Positions 1-10,445 of a stretch of 64,000 nucleotides of DNA are shown here, piece after piece. Under the pieces are notes generated by a model. It made no database searches. It was not told the DNA's origin and saw nothing but the letters and a program-made list of their open reading frames with translations. The translations under genes were made by a program, and so were the position numbers. Origin of the DNA: Chloroflexota bacterium (lineage in GTDB: Bacteria > Chloroflexota > Anaerolineae > Anaerolineales > Villigracilaceae); contig JACRBH010000148.1 in assembly GCA_016234535.1 (NCBI GenBank), forward strand, positions 1-64,000. The letters are read 5' to 3'. Within the stretch, counting starts at the first letter, position 1. The number at the start of each line of letters is the position of its first letter.

Positions 1-126
1 CACAAACGACACAGGCGGTAGTCCGTTGCGCCGCTCTTAATAGAATGACGCATCTGGGTATGCCGCAATCTTACAAGGCTACCTAACCTACCGAGATGGA
101 CGGGCAGATTCCGCCTCCTTCTCGAT

Positions 127-1455
127 TTATGCACCAAAGCCAGAACCTTTTGCAAAATCATGAATCACTTCAATCACATAATTGAGCATCGCTTTCGTTA
201 GGCCGGGGAAAACCCCAATCCAGAACACATTGTTCATAATGAAATCGGTATTTGCCAGCGGACTCGCAACGCGATATTGAAAATCACGATAAGCAGGCTG
301 ACGTACCAGATTGCCGCCAAAGAGCAAACGTGTCGCAACTTTCCGACTCTCAAGAAATTGCACAAGTTGATTGCGTGTAAAGGGTGCGTCCGCGCAAACA
401 GCTATTGGAAACCCAAACCAGCTTGGCTCACTGTTTGACGTAGCTTGAGGGAGTATCAAATACCCCTGAAGGTCTTGAAGGCTCTCACGCAAATAAGAAA
501 AATTGACTCGTCGCGCTTCGATAAAGCCCTCGAGTTTTTGCATTTGAGCAAGACCAACTGCAGCCTGCATGTCAGTGGCCTTTAAGTTGTAACCAATGTG
601 TGAATAGGTATATTTGTGATCGTAACCATAAGGCAGGCCGCCAAGTTGATGTTCAAACCGTTTGCCGCAGGTATTATCCTTGCCGGGTTCACACCAACAA
701 TCACGCCCCCAATCACGGAAGGATTCGGCAAGGGTTTTTAATTTAGGTGTACTTGTTATTACCGCGCCGCCTTCGCCCATTGTGATATGGTGCGCCGGAT
801 AAAAACTTGTGGTCGCCAATGCGCCAAATGTGCCAACCTTTTGTCCATTGTATGTCGCGCCGACTGCATCACAACAATCTTCGATTAACCAAAGATCGTG
901 TCTGCGCGCAAACTCATTCACTGCTTCAAGATCAAACGGATTGCCGAGCGTGTGCGCGATCATGATGGCGCGCGCGCGCGGACTGAGCGCAGATTCGAGG
1001 TAACTCACATCCACGTTGTAAGTTGGGATTTGAACGTCAACAAAAACAGGGATCAAATTATTTTGAATGATCGGATTGACAGTCGTTGGAAAACCCGCCG
1101 CGACAGTAATCACTTCATCACCGGGTCTTAATGCCTTGTCGCCAAGCTGTGGTGAAGTGAGGCAGGATAACGCCACCAAGTTTGCAGATGAACCGGAGTT
1201 AACCAGAATTGCGTTCCTCACCCCCATAAATTTTGAAAATTCTTTTTGGAATTCATCCGCGAACCTGCCCGTGGTCAGCCAGAAATCAAGGGACGAATCC
1301 ACAAGGTGCTGCATTTCAATCTCGTCAAAAACTTTCCCTGAAACTGGCACGGGCGATTCGCCCGGAATAAATTCGCGCTGTGAAAAGGCCTCTTCAAAAT
1401 ATTCGGCAGTGAGCGCACGGATCTGCGCGCGGAGTTCTTCAGCTCTTGTGTTCAT
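127..1455 (-). CDS. rfbH: CDP-4-dehydro-6-deoxyglucose 3-dehydratase-like, DegT/DnrJ/EryC1 (RfbH family)
   Basis: Protein motifs ([50 protein letters not shown]) match RfbH. Start set at MNTRAEELR, overlapping the end of the upstream rfbG. Confidence 0.9.
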   Translation of the reverse strand: MNTRAEELRAQIRALTAEYFEEAFSQREFIPGESPVPVSGKVFDEIEMQHLVDSSLDFWLTTGRFADEFQKEFSKFMGVRNAILVNSGSSANLVALSCLTSPQLGDKALRPGDEVITVAAGFPTTVNPIIQNNLIPVFVDVQIPTYNVDVSYLESALSPRARAIMIAHTLGNPFDLEAVNEFARRHDLWLIEDCCDAVGATYNGQKVGTFGALATTSFYPAHHITMGEGGAVITSTPKLKTLAESFRDWGRDCWCEPGKDNTCGKRFEHQLGGLPYGYDHKYTYSHIGYNLKATDMQAAVGLAQMQKLEGFIEARRVNFSYLRESLQDLQGYLILPQATSNSEPSWFGFPIAVCADAPFTRNQLVQFLESRKVATRLLFGGNLVRQPAYRDFQYRVASPLANTDFIMNNVFWIGVFPGLTKAMLNYVIEVIHDFAKGSGFGA

Positions 1456-2440
1456 GAGTAAAAAATTTCCTGTACCAGTCAATTGTTAAAGCAAGACCTT
1501 GTTCCAAATTGAAAAGGGGCATCCATTTTAATACACGCCGCGCTTTTTCAGCACTGAGGTACTGATGAAGGATTTCATTGCTGGTCTCGTTCAGGATTTC
1601 AGGCCGATGATTGGAATCCATCAGCTGGATAACTTTCTCCACGATCTCCCGCACTGTGGTCTGAATCTCATTCGAGAAGTTGAAAGCCTGCCCTTTGAGT
1701 TCAGTCCGAACCGCGAGCTGCTCGGCGAGAAGCATATAAGCGGCTGCTCCATCCTCGACATAAAAAAAATCGCGGATGTATTCTCCATCCGAGCGGATGA
1801 TCGGAGCCTGTCCGCGCAGGATGGATCGAATGGTACCGGGGATGATTCGATTCCAGTTCAAATCGCCACCGCCATAAAAGTTGCCACAACGAGTAATGGA
1901 AACAGGCAAACCATAGCTTTTGGCATAAGCGCTCGCAATCAAATCAGCCGCGGATTTGCTCACATCATAAGGATGCTGCCCCTGCAAAGGAGTATCTTCG
2001 TTATAAGGCAACACTACCTGATCTCCATAGGCTTTATCTGACGAAGCCATTACGATCTGCCTGACCTTTGAACTGCGGCGGCAGGCCTCCAGGAGATTCC
2101 ACGTTCCGGCGATATTCGTCTCAAATGTTGAAATCGGGTTACGATTCGCAATCGTGACAATGGTTTGCGCGGCAAGATGAAGAACAGTGTCAATTTCAAA
2201 CTCCCCCAACGCGCGTTCAAGCAAACCGCGGTCGCGAACATCTCCACGCACAACCTTCACGCGTTCGATTAAACGTGTGCGGACAAGTTCACTTTGCGGA
2301 ACCCAATCACGTACCAGACAAACCACATCCGCGCCCGCATCAACCAGTCTCTGGATAAGCCATGAGCCGACCAGTCCTGTTCCACCGGTGACAAAGGTGG
2401 GGCGGTCCCGCCAGAAAATTTTATCTACCATATTTTCCAT
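1439..2440 (-). CDS. rfbG: CDP-glucose 4,6-dehydratase (SDR)
   Basis: [17 protein letters not shown]-binding motif, [10 protein letters not shown] catalytic region, adjacent to rfbF and rfbH. Start set at [14 protein letters not shown]. Confidence 0.88.
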   Translation of the reverse strand: MENMVDKIFWRDRPTFVTGGTGLVGSWLIQRLVDAGADVVCLVRDWVPQSELVRTRLIERVKVVRGDVRDRGLLERALGEFEIDTVLHLAAQTIVTIANRNPISTFETNIAGTWNLLEACRRSSKVRQIVMASSDKAYGDQVVLPYNEDTPLQGQHPYDVSKSAADLIASAYAKSYGLPVSITRCGNFYGGGDLNWNRIIPGTIRSILRGQAPIIRSDGEYIRDFFYVEDGAAAYMLLAEQLAVRTELKGQAFNFSNEIQTTVREIVEKVIQLMDSNHRPEILNETSNEILHQYLSAEKARRVLKWMPLFNLEQGLALTIDWYRKFFTHEHKS

Positions 2441-3192
2441 GGGGCATTTCCATCCTGCCAGAGTCTTTCCAATTGATTCACATCGCGCAAGGTATCCATA
2501 CATTGCCAGAAATCGGTATGTTGATACGCTGCCAACTGTCCCTCGGCAACCAACTTTTCCATGGGAGAAGTTTCCCAGGGAGTAACATAATCAGGAATGT
2601 AGTTTGCAATCTCAGGCTCCAGAACAAAATATCCACCGCTGATCCAGCCTTCACCAGTGTGCGGTTTTTCGGTGAAGTAAGCTACAAAATTTTCATTAAT
2701 TCCCAAGCCTCCAAAACGGGCCGGGGGGCGCACCGCTGTCACAGTAGCAAGCCGCCCCTGCTGCTGGTGATAATTCACCAGGTCATTTATGTTTATGTTG
2801 GAAACACCGTCTCCATAAGTCATCATAAATGTCTCGTTGCCAATGAATTCCGCAACTTTTTTCACACGTCCACCTGTGCTGCTATCCAGCCCGGTATCCA
2901 GCAGGTGGACTACCCAATCTTCGCTCCGCCCATTATGGATTTCCACAGTCCCAGTTTTTAAATTGACCGTCAGGTCATGGGAGCGATAGTGATAATTCAA
3001 AAAATAATCCTTGATGATCTCGCCTTTATATCCCAGCGCTATAACAAATTCCTTATATCCAAAAGACGCGTAAATATTCATAATGTGCCAAAGGATCGGC
3101 TTCCCGCCCACTTCGACCATCGGCTTTGGTTTTACGGTTGTCTCTTCAGATAAACGCGTCCCAAGTCCGCCCGCAAGAATGGCAACTTTCAT
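2425..3192 (-). CDS. rfbF: Glucose-1-phosphate cytidylyltransferase
   Basis: [41 protein letters not shown] nucleotidyltransferase signature, operon context. Confidence 0.93.
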   Translation of the reverse strand: MKVAILAGGLGTRLSEETTVKPKPMVEVGGKPILWHIMNIYASFGYKEFVIALGYKGEIIKDYFLNYHYRSHDLTVNLKTGTVEIHNGRSEDWVVHLLDTGLDSSTGGRVKKVAEFIGNETFMMTYGDGVSNININDLVNYHQQQGRLATVTAVRPPARFGGLGINENFVAYFTEKPHTGEGWISGGYFVLEPEIANYIPDYVTPWETSPMEKLVAEGQLAAYQHTDFWQCMDTLRDVNQLERLWQDGNAPWKIW

Positions 3193-3252
3193 AAGAATGG
3201 ATTCCTTTCAACAGTAGATGGTCTGATTATACATGCTGAACTGCAAAGAACA

Positions 3253-3285
3253 AAAAAGACCCGTCATTTCTGGCGGGTCTTTTCG
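3253..3285 (-). terminator. Rho-independent terminator of hppA
   Basis: aaaagacccg...cgggtctttt hairpin directly after the hppA stop on the minus strand. Confidence 0.75.
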
Positions 3286-3294
3286 TTTTGGAAA

Positions 3295-5712
3295 CTACTT
3301 CTTTTTACTCTTGCCAGCAGGTTTCACTTCCACAGCCGCTGCCATTGACGGTGCTGGAGCCTTGGAACGCATTACAGCCCATCCAAGTAGGGCCAACAGA
3401 AGCAAACCAACAAACCAGACGGCAAGCTGCACTCCGCCGCTCGCACCAGCATATTGCACCACGATCGGGGCAATAATCACTGCGACCAGATTTACAACTT
3501 TGATCATCGGATTGAGGGCAGGACCGGCAGTATCTTTGAATGGATCGCCGACCGTGTCACCTACCACACCAGCCTTGTGACGATCAGAGCCTTTGCCAAG
3601 ATTCTTGGCGGGATCTTTCGGTTCATCTTCGATCAATTTCTTGGCATTATCCCATGCGCCGCCGGAGTTGTTGAGGAACACAGCCAACAACTGACCAGAA
3701 ACAATAATGCCTGCGAGGAAACCGCCAAGCGCCTCAACTTGCAAGAATAAGCCAACAACGATCGGAGTCACAATACCGAGGAGTGCCAGTGAAACCAATT
3801 CCTTCTGCGCGGCAGTTGTTGAAATTTCAACGGCCTGTTTGTAATCTGGCTTGACCTTGCCTTCAAGCACACCCAATTTAAATTGACGGCGCACTTCCAA
3901 AACAATGAGGGAGGCCGCGCGGCTTACAGCTTGAATAGCAAATGAAGAGAAAAGCCACGGCAAAGCGCCGCCGATCAGCATACCCACAAATACCTGCGGA
4001 ACATCCACGCGGATGCCGACTTCAGTGATGAATTTTTCAAAGGGAGCAACATTGCCAAGGGCAACAGCGGCTGCATTCGCGGCCTTTTGCGCGCGTTCCA
4101 CATCCACAAGGAATGAACCAAAAAGTGAAACTGCCGCAATGACAGCGGAACCAATCGCGACACCTTTTGTAATTGCCTTTGTGGTGTTGCCAACTGCATC
4201 GAGGTCTGCCATGATTTGCTGAGCATCTTTGGTGGCCTTATCTGTTTTACCAGACCAGGACATTTCGCCGATACCGTTCGCGTTATCCGCAATCGGACCA
4301 AACGAATCCATGGCTACGTTGTTACCAGTGAGGGTCAACATACCAATACCAGTCATTGCAACACCGTACAAAATGAAAGTTGCACGTTCCACACCATCAA
4401 CACCGGGAATGGAGCCGAAAATAAAGATGGAAGCAATGATCGTTATGGCAATTACAAGCACTGACCAAACAGACGACTCAAAACCCAGCGAAATACCATT
4501 CAAGATCAACGTGGCAGGACCGGTATCCGCGGACTTCTTGACATCATTTACAGGTGCAGCATGTGTGCCGGTGAAATATTCCGTCAAGCGGTCAATCACA
4601 ATGGCAAGCAAAACACCAACGCCAACGGCGGTCGGCAGGCGCCACCAGCCGCCCCATTGATTCATCGCATCTGTATTCAAATACAGGAAGCCAGCAATGA
4701 AGAACAGCGCAGCCGAAATGGTGGCCGAAGTTAGGAAGCCGCTAAAAATAGCCTTCATGGCATCTTCACTCTTGCCAGTTTTGCCAGCCTTCACAAAGTA
4801 TGTACCAATGATGGATGAAAGCACGCCGATACCGCGCACCATCAACGGGAAAATGATCCACTCAAGGCGGCCGGTCGTGTGCCAGAGGGCCAGACCAAGA
4901 ATCAGGCCCGAAACGATCGTTACTTCATAGGATTCGAAAATGTCGGCGGCCATACCAGCACAGTCGCCGACGTTATCCCCGACGAGGTCAGCGATCACAG
5001 CGGGATTTCTCGGATCATCCTCAGGGATGCCTGCTTCCACTTTACCGACCAGATCAGCGCCGACGTCTGCCGCCTTCGTGAAGATACCGCCGCCCACACG
5101 CATGAACAGCGCGAGAAGCGTACCGCCAAAACCAAAGCCAAGCAAAGCATCGGGGGCGGCAATACCGAGGATAATAAAAATGATGGTTCCGCCAAGGAGG
5201 CCGAGACCATCAGTTAACATTCCAGTAATTGTGCCTGCGCGATAAGCGATGCGAAGCGCTTCGCCGAATGACCTCTTTGACGCTGAGGCCACACGCACAT
5301 TGGCTTCGACAGCCATACGCATGCCAAGTTGACCAACCGTCAGCGAGAAGCCTGCGCCCATAATGAAAGCGAGGCCGCGCGCAATTCCAATCCACAACTT
5401 GAGCTGAGCATCATTCAAGCCTTGAAAGCGTTCCTGCGCTTCAGGAGAAGGTGGAACAACATACACAGACAGGAACAAAGCCACGGTCAGTACCGCGATC
5501 AATGGCAGGATGGAGCGAAACTGCTTTTGCAGATAGGCATTCGCGCCATCTTTAATCGCATTCCAAACTTCCTGCATTTTCTCTGTGCCTTTGTCTTCTC
5601 CCAAAATTTGGGAGCGAAGAACGAGCGCATACAAAAGACCGACAATGGCAATGCCAAATACGACCCAGATTGCGACCGCTTCAAAATCTTGAAGTCCTTG
5701 CATATAATACAT
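3295..5712 (-). CDS. hppA: Membrane-bound ion-translocating pyrophosphatase
   Basis: EDDPRNPAVIADLVGDNVGDCAGMAADIFESYEV and GDTVGDPFKDTAGPALNPMIK signatures. GNTTKA motif suggests the K+-independent subfamily. Start set at MYYMQGLQDF. Confidence 0.93.
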   Translation of the reverse strand: MYYMQGLQDFEAVAIWVVFGIAIVGLLYALVLRSQILGEDKGTEKMQEVWNAIKDGANAYLQKQFRSILPLIAVLTVALFLSVYVVPPSPEAQERFQGLNDAQLKLWIGIARGLAFIMGAGFSLTVGQLGMRMAVEANVRVASASKRSFGEALRIAYRAGTITGMLTDGLGLLGGTIIFIILGIAAPDALLGFGFGGTLLALFMRVGGGIFTKAADVGADLVGKVEAGIPEDDPRNPAVIADLVGDNVGDCAGMAADIFESYEVTIVSGLILGLALWHTTGRLEWIIFPLMVRGIGVLSSIIGTYFVKAGKTGKSEDAMKAIFSGFLTSATISAALFFIAGFLYLNTDAMNQWGGWWRLPTAVGVGVLLAIVIDRLTEYFTGTHAAPVNDVKKSADTGPATLILNGISLGFESSVWSVLVIAITIIASIFIFGSIPGVDGVERATFILYGVAMTGIGMLTLTGNNVAMDSFGPIADNANGIGEMSWSGKTDKATKDAQQIMADLDAVGNTTKAITKGVAIGSAVIAAVSLFGSFLVDVERAQKAANAAAVALGNVAPFEKFITEVGIRVDVPQVFVGMLIGGALPWLFSSFAIQAVSRAASLIVLEVRRQFKLGVLEGKVKPDYKQAVEISTTAAQKELVSLALLGIVTPIVVGLFLQVEALGGFLAGIIVSGQLLAVFLNNSGGAWDNAKKLIEDEPKDPAKNLGKGSDRHKAGVVGDTVGDPFKDTAGPALNPMIKVVNLVAVIIAPIVVQYAGASGGVQLAVWFVGLLLLALLGWAVMRSKAPAPSMAAAVEVKPAGKSKKK

Positions 5713-5886
5713 GTGGGGTAAGTCCTTCCGAAGAATTTTAGGATAGGCTCGCGCCTTAAGCAGGGGGATTTTACAGGCGCAGAGACAATGTGTCAAGAAA
5801 AAGAGGTTGATTCACATAAACGTTGACATTCTGTCTCTAATTTGATAATATCTATCCAATTCTGCTCCACCAAATAAGGAGAACAC

Positions 5887-6279
5887 ATGTTACAAGAATT
5901 GGACGTTCAAACAATTACCCTAACATCAGCAGCTTCAAAAGCAGTTCAAGACATTTTAAATGAGCGCAAGCTTGAAGGCTATGCTCTTCGAGTTTACGTT
6001 GCCGGCGGCGGATGTGGATGTTCCGGCGTGAATTTTGGTATGGCTCTGGATAACAATATTCAGGATGTGGATACAACCTTCGAGGCCAATGGCGTAAAAC
6101 TTGTAGTGGACCAAACCTCAATTGACTACCTGCGCGGTGCAACAATTGATTTCATAAATGATCCACAACATGGGGCTGGCTTTGCAGTCAACAGCCCGAA
6201 TGCCAAAAAGCAATCCCACGAACACGGCGAAGAAGGTTGCTGCGGCGGTGGCGGCGGTTCCTGTTCCTGCCAAAATTAA
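5887..6279 (+). CDS. HesB/IscA/ErpA-type iron-sulfur assembly protein with Cys-rich C-terminal tail
   Basis: LTSAASKAVQDIL...RVYVAGGGCGCSGVNFGM...FAVNSPNA; tail HEHGEEGCCGGGGGSCSCQN. RBS aaggagaacac upstream. Confidence 0.85.
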   Translation: MLQELDVQTITLTSAASKAVQDILNERKLEGYALRVYVAGGGCGCSGVNFGMALDNNIQDVDTTFEANGVKLVVDQTSIDYLRGATIDFINDPQHGAGFAVNSPNAKKQSHEHGEEGCCGGGGGSCSCQN

Positions 6280-6291
6280 CTTAATGGTTTT

Positions 6292-6326
6292 TAAAAAAAT
6301 GACCGGGTTTTCTCGGTCATTTTTTA
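6292..6326 (+). terminator. Rho-independent terminator
   Basis: aaaaaaatgaccgggttttctcggtcatttttta hairpin plus T-run after the IscA-like gene. Confidence 0.8.
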
Positions 6327-6362
6327 TTTAACTTGCCCATGCTTCATGAATATTTCAATAAA

Positions 6363-6992
6363 TCATCTTCCTCGCAGGAAGGATATCAAAGCACCCAATG
6401 CTCCAACAAAGCCAAAACCAAAGATCAGCAATCCAACCGGCATTCGTCCAACCGCCTCTGTGTTTTCACTAAATGTCACTACGACGAGTGGAGCGGGGGG
6501 TGTGAAAGTTGGCAATCGGGTTGGGATGGACGGTGAACTAAACGCGGCGACCAAGGTCGGGTCTATATCCACAATCGTCGTTGATGCTGGTGTTGGCGTG
6601 GAAGGTGCAACCAAGGGCGGCAGCGGACCTGCTTTTACTATTTTTACATACGGCGCATAAACCCAGGCCCTGGAATTTAGCACGCCAGGGTAGTAGATTT
6701 GTATCCAGGACTGATCCTCAGAGTAGCCATAGGCCGGTATTTCCTGCCCTGCCAGCAACACCCCAATGGCCGGATATAAAAATTCGCTTGGGCCTGAATA
6801 AACATTGATCTGAAGCAGATCAAGAAAAACGCCAACGATCGCGCCGGACGGCGTGCCTGTAACCGTCGGAATGGAGCCTGTCGGCTGCTGTGCCAGCGCC
6901 GTGGAATGCAACGGCGAATAAACCGTGAGCACAAGCCCAAGGATGATGAATGTCACAAAAATAACAAGTTGTGCTTTTCGAGTGGGGAGCAT
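6363..6992 (-). CDS. Secreted/membrane-anchored SH3-like domain protein
   Basis: N-terminal signal/TM segment, INVYSGPSEFLYPAIGVLLAGQEIPAYGYSEDQSWIQIYYPG (bacterial SH3-like), Pro/Thr-rich linker, C-terminal TM. Confidence 0.65.
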   Translation of the reverse strand: MLPTRKAQLVIFVTFIILGLVLTVYSPLHSTALAQQPTGSIPTVTGTPSGAIVGVFLDLLQINVYSGPSEFLYPAIGVLLAGQEIPAYGYSEDQSWIQIYYPGVLNSRAWVYAPYVKIVKAGPLPPLVAPSTPTPASTTIVDIDPTLVAAFSSPSIPTRLPTFTPPAPLVVVTFSENTEAVGRMPVGLLIFGFGFVGALGALISFLRGR

Positions 6993-6996
6993 TTGA

Positions 6997-7605
6997 TTAT
7001 CGACGCGCAACCAAAGAGAGCAGGAAGCCGATCAATCCCAAAGTGACGAGGGCAAGAATAATGACTGCCAATGAGACACTATCGCCGGGATTCGCGGATG
7101 TTGCTGTAATATAGTCAGGCGCGATCAATGAAGGCGGCGGGGTGAATGTTGGCAGGCGCGTGTTCGTGGGAACGACAATAAATTGAGCGGCGAGAGTCGG
7201 GTCTATGGTTGCCGTAGCAGGTGGAACAGGAGTGGGAGGCGGCCCAACTATTGGCAATGCGCCGGGAGAAACCTGCACCAGCGGCGAATAGATCCAACCC
7301 TGGTTATAAGGCGCGCCGGGATATTCGATCTTGATCCAATCTCCACCCGCAGATCTTCCGAGCGCCGGAGCCGTGTCACCGGGATATAAGATTCCAACTT
7401 TGGGATATATTGTCGAACTGGGACCCATGCGAACATTCGCAAACGGCTCATCGGACAGCACGGTGATGTATATCCCTTGAGGGGCGGGAGTGTCTGTCGG
7501 TTGCTGAGCCAGCACAAAGGTCGAAGGGGATGCAAACAATATCCAAAAAACAAAAGGGATGGTTAATTTGGCAAAGGTCAATGGGTAAAACTTGATTCGT
7601 TTCAT
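6997..7605 (-). CDS. Secreted/membrane-anchored SH3-like domain protein (paralog of preceding)
   Basis: FANVRMGPSSTIYPKVGILYPGDTAPALGRSAGGDWIKIEYPG, same architecture as 6363..6992. Confidence 0.65.
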   Translation of the reverse strand: MKRIKFYPLTFAKLTIPFVFWILFASPSTFVLAQQPTDTPAPQGIYITVLSDEPFANVRMGPSSTIYPKVGILYPGDTAPALGRSAGGDWIKIEYPGAPYNQGWIYSPLVQVSPGALPIVGPPPTPVPPATATIDPTLAAQFIVVPTNTRLPTFTPPPSLIAPDYITATSANPGDSVSLAVIILALVTLGLIGFLLSLVARR

Positions 7606-7654
7606 TTCGTAGTTACTCTTAAGGAGAATCGCAAAGGCGATTATAATCTAAATC

Positions 7655-8239
7655 ATGGAGCGAAAAATTTATCACGGGAACATCAAGCCTGTAGATATTA
7701 CACAGGCATTGCTGGGCGAATTCAATCATGGAAACACCCGCGCCCAGACACTCGGCCAGAGCGATAAGATGATCGTGCAGATCGGGACGCGGCCCGGGGC
7801 GGAGTCTGGTGGACAAACCGCCATGACGGTGACCATCCAAAAATTAGAGGATGGCATCATGGTTGAGCTGGGTCAACAGGCCTGGTTTGGAGTTGCCGCC
7901 AGTCTGGGCATGAGCGCGATCTCGGCTTTGCGGAATCCATTTAGTTTGCTCGGGCGGCTGGATGATATTGCGCAGGATATTGAAAACCTGCAAATGAGCG
8001 AGCGCATCTGGCAGGTCATTGCGCAGGCGGCGCAGGCAGCCGGGGTATCAACTGATCTCTCCAACAAGCTCAAACGGCTTACATGCGAATTCTGCAATAC
8101 TGCCAACCCTGTCGGGGAGCCTTCCTGCATCGCGTGCGGGGCGCCTCTGGGCAACGCGCAACCAGTCACCTGCAAAAAATGCGGATACGTGGTGAAGGCA
8201 AGCGATAAAACGTGTCCAAACTGCAAGCAAGCCTTATGA
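7655..8239 (+). CDS. Zinc-ribbon protein (two CxxC...CxxC ribbons at C-terminus)
   Basis: CEFCNTANPVGEPSCIACG and CKKCGYVVKASDKTCPNC motifs. Confidence 0.65.
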   Translation: MERKIYHGNIKPVDITQALLGEFNHGNTRAQTLGQSDKMIVQIGTRPGAESGGQTAMTVTIQKLEDGIMVELGQQAWFGVAASLGMSAISALRNPFSLLGRLDDIAQDIENLQMSERIWQVIAQAAQAAGVSTDLSNKLKRLTCEFCNTANPVGEPSCIACGAPLGNAQPVTCKKCGYVVKASDKTCPNCKQAL

Positions 8240-8294
8240 ACCGAGGCCGGCTGAGAACCCAGCCGCATTCTATAATGACCACATTGAGTCTAAA

Positions 8295-9113
8295 ATGAAT
8301 TTAAAAGAACTTGAAGCTCGACTGCAATCATTGGTTGAAGTGGATTTGCTAAAGGCGCTTCCTGGCAGAAATGTCGAGGATGTGATTATTCAAAAATTGG
8401 CGTCTGCGATCCAGATCAATACTTTATCAATGGATGATGGCTCATCAGTCGCGCCAGATATATATACTCTCATTGTACACCCCGACAATTCTGCCAGATG
8501 GCAGGATCAACAATTACTGGCGGTCTTGTTACATTCGATTACTACAGTTGCGCAGGAAGCAGGTTTTCGGTTTACAATATCGCCTACGATAACCGTCTCA
8601 ACTGATGAGAAAATACCCCTAAATGATGCGCAGATCGTGGCATCACATCGGATCGAAGCTATGGCTGAAACAAATGCAACACCTCTGGATACTGGAAGTC
8701 TCGAGTCTACCGGGAAACTACCTGAAAACGCTTTTCTTATCGTTGAAGGGGTAAAAGTTTTCCCATTGACTTTACCTGTGGTAAATATCGGCCGCAGGCT
8801 GGATAATCAATTAATCATTGATGATCCGCGTGTCTCGCGCAACCATGCTCAATTGCGGGCGATCAAAGGCCGTTATGTGGTTTTCGATTTGAATTCAACT
8901 GGCGGGACCTTTGTAAACGGACAACGCGCCAGCCAAAGCGTGCTGTATCCGGGAGATGTTATCTCATTGGCCGGCGTTGCGCTGATCTTCGGACAGGACA
9001 ACCCGCCTCCCCGACCAGACCTGAAATCCACCGCGCCACTACAAAACTCCACGGCAGAGCGGGCTACCGCAGTATTCAAAGATCGTTCCACAGCAAAATT
9101 CAAGAAAAAATGA
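8295..9113 (+). CDS. FhaA-like protein: N-terminal DUF3662-like domain plus C-terminal FHA domain
   Basis: FHA core NIGRRLDNQLIIDDPRVSRNHAQLRAIKGRYVVFDLNSTGGTFVNGQ; N-terminal half resembles the FhaA N-terminus. Confidence 0.75.
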   Translation: MNLKELEARLQSLVEVDLLKALPGRNVEDVIIQKLASAIQINTLSMDDGSSVAPDIYTLIVHPDNSARWQDQQLLAVLLHSITTVAQEAGFRFTISPTITVSTDEKIPLNDAQIVASHRIEAMAETNATPLDTGSLESTGKLPENAFLIVEGVKVFPLTLPVVNIGRRLDNQLIIDDPRVSRNHAQLRAIKGRYVVFDLNSTGGTFVNGQRASQSVLYPGDVISLAGVALIFGQDNPPPRPDLKSTAPLQNSTAERATAVFKDRSTAKFKKK

Positions 9114-9574
9114 GCGGCCCCATCGTATTGGCCTTACGGCTAATCACAGCCCTTGCCCTGTATGGTTTTCTCGGATGGGCTTTGTTCTTATTATGGCGGG
9201 AAGTGCAGAAACAAGGTCAGACACTTGCGAGTCGACGGGTGCCGGGAATCAGCCTAACGGTCAGGCACGGAAGCGATACTCCAATCCTCAAACATTTCGC
9301 ACAGCCCGAGATCACGTTCGGCCGCGACCCCGGTTGCGACGTCCCTTTGATAGATGACACTGTATCCACCCGTCACGCTCAATTGACCTATCACCATGGG
9401 CAGTGGTGGCTGGACGATCTGGCTTCCACAAACGGGACAATCCTGAATGAGGCTGCGGTAAACATGTCCACTGTGATCACGTCCGGCGACGAGATCATTT
9501 GCGGCTCGACCCACCTGATCGTGACCCTTTCTCCAAATCTGGTTATTGAACCCACGCAAAGATTGGAAAAATAA
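9110..9574 (+). CDS. FhaB-like membrane-anchored FHA domain protein
   Basis: N-terminal TM followed by TFGRDPGCDVPLIDDTVSTRHAQLTYHHGQWWLDDLASTNGTILN; ATG overlaps the upstream gene's end. Confidence 0.8.
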   Translation: MSGPIVLALRLITALALYGFLGWALFLLWREVQKQGQTLASRRVPGISLTVRHGSDTPILKHFAQPEITFGRDPGCDVPLIDDTVSTRHAQLTYHHGQWWLDDLASTNGTILNEAAVNMSTVITSGDEIICGSTHLIVTLSPNLVIEPTQRLEK

Positions 9575-9575
9575 A

Positions 9576-10442
9576 ATGACTGAAACTGTATCCCTTGCCA
9601 TCATCGGCGGCTCAGGCCTGTACCGTATACCCGGACTTGAAGATACCAAAGAGTACAACATTGATACGCCTTTCGGAAAGACAAGCGCGCCTATCATAGT
9701 TGGGACATTGGAAAACACGCGTGTGGCGTTTCTTGCACGTCACGGGCTCGGACATCACATCACGCCAACAGAAGTGCCTTATCGTGCAAACATTTATGCA
9801 TTGAAATCGCTCGGGGTGGAGCGTGTGGTCAGCATCAGCGCTTGCGGCTCATTGCGCGAGGATTATGCCCCGGGACACATCGTTGTTCCAGATAACATTT
9901 TCGACAACACCAAAGATCGCATTCGTTCATTTTTTGGTAATGGATTTGTTGCGCATGTAAACGTCGCCGACCCATTCTGTGAAGACCTTTCAAATCAGGT
10001 GGAAGCGGCCGTTCGCGCAACAGGTGCAGCCACTCACCGGGGCGGCTCGTTCATTACAATAGAAGGGCCTCGTTTTTCAACCAAAGCGGAATCAAAAACA
10101 TTCCGGACCTGGGGGATGTCTATTATCGGTATGACCGCCTCCCCGGAGGCTTTCCTTGCGCGTGAAGCTGAACTTTGCTACGCTACCATGGCTCATGTCA
10201 CTGATTATGACGTCTGGCATGAAAGCGAATCACCAGTCACAGTGGATATGGTAATTCAGACACTCAATAAAAATACACACATCGCCCAGGACGCAATCCG
10301 CAATTTAGTGCGGAAACCAAAGTCGGAGCGTGTCTGCCAATGCGGACAGGCATTAGCCACTGCTCTCATCACAGATCCAAAAGTAATTCCCGCAGAAACA
10401 CGCAAAAATCTTGATTTGCTTGTGGGCAAGTATTTCAGATAA
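9576..10442 (+). CDS. mtnP: S-methyl-5'-thioadenosine phosphorylase
   Basis: LAIIGGSGLYRIPGLE, FLARHGLGHHITPTEVPYRANIYALKSLGVERVVSISACGSL, ITIEGPRFSTKAESKTFRTWGMSIIGMT. Confidence 0.92.
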   Translation: MTETVSLAIIGGSGLYRIPGLEDTKEYNIDTPFGKTSAPIIVGTLENTRVAFLARHGLGHHITPTEVPYRANIYALKSLGVERVVSISACGSLREDYAPGHIVVPDNIFDNTKDRIRSFFGNGFVAHVNVADPFCEDLSNQVEAAVRATGAATHRGGSFITIEGPRFSTKAESKTFRTWGMSIIGMTASPEAFLAREAELCYATMAHVTDYDVWHESESPVTVDMVIQTLNKNTHIAQDAIRNLVRKPKSERVCQCGQALATALITDPKVIPAETRKNLDLLVGKYFR

Positions 10443-10445
10443 TCC

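Noticed and set aside
809-5721. Many plus-strand ORFs antisense to rfbH, rfbG, rfbF and hppA
   Set aside because: They lie opposite well-supported conserved genes and have no recognisable domains; likely frame artefacts.
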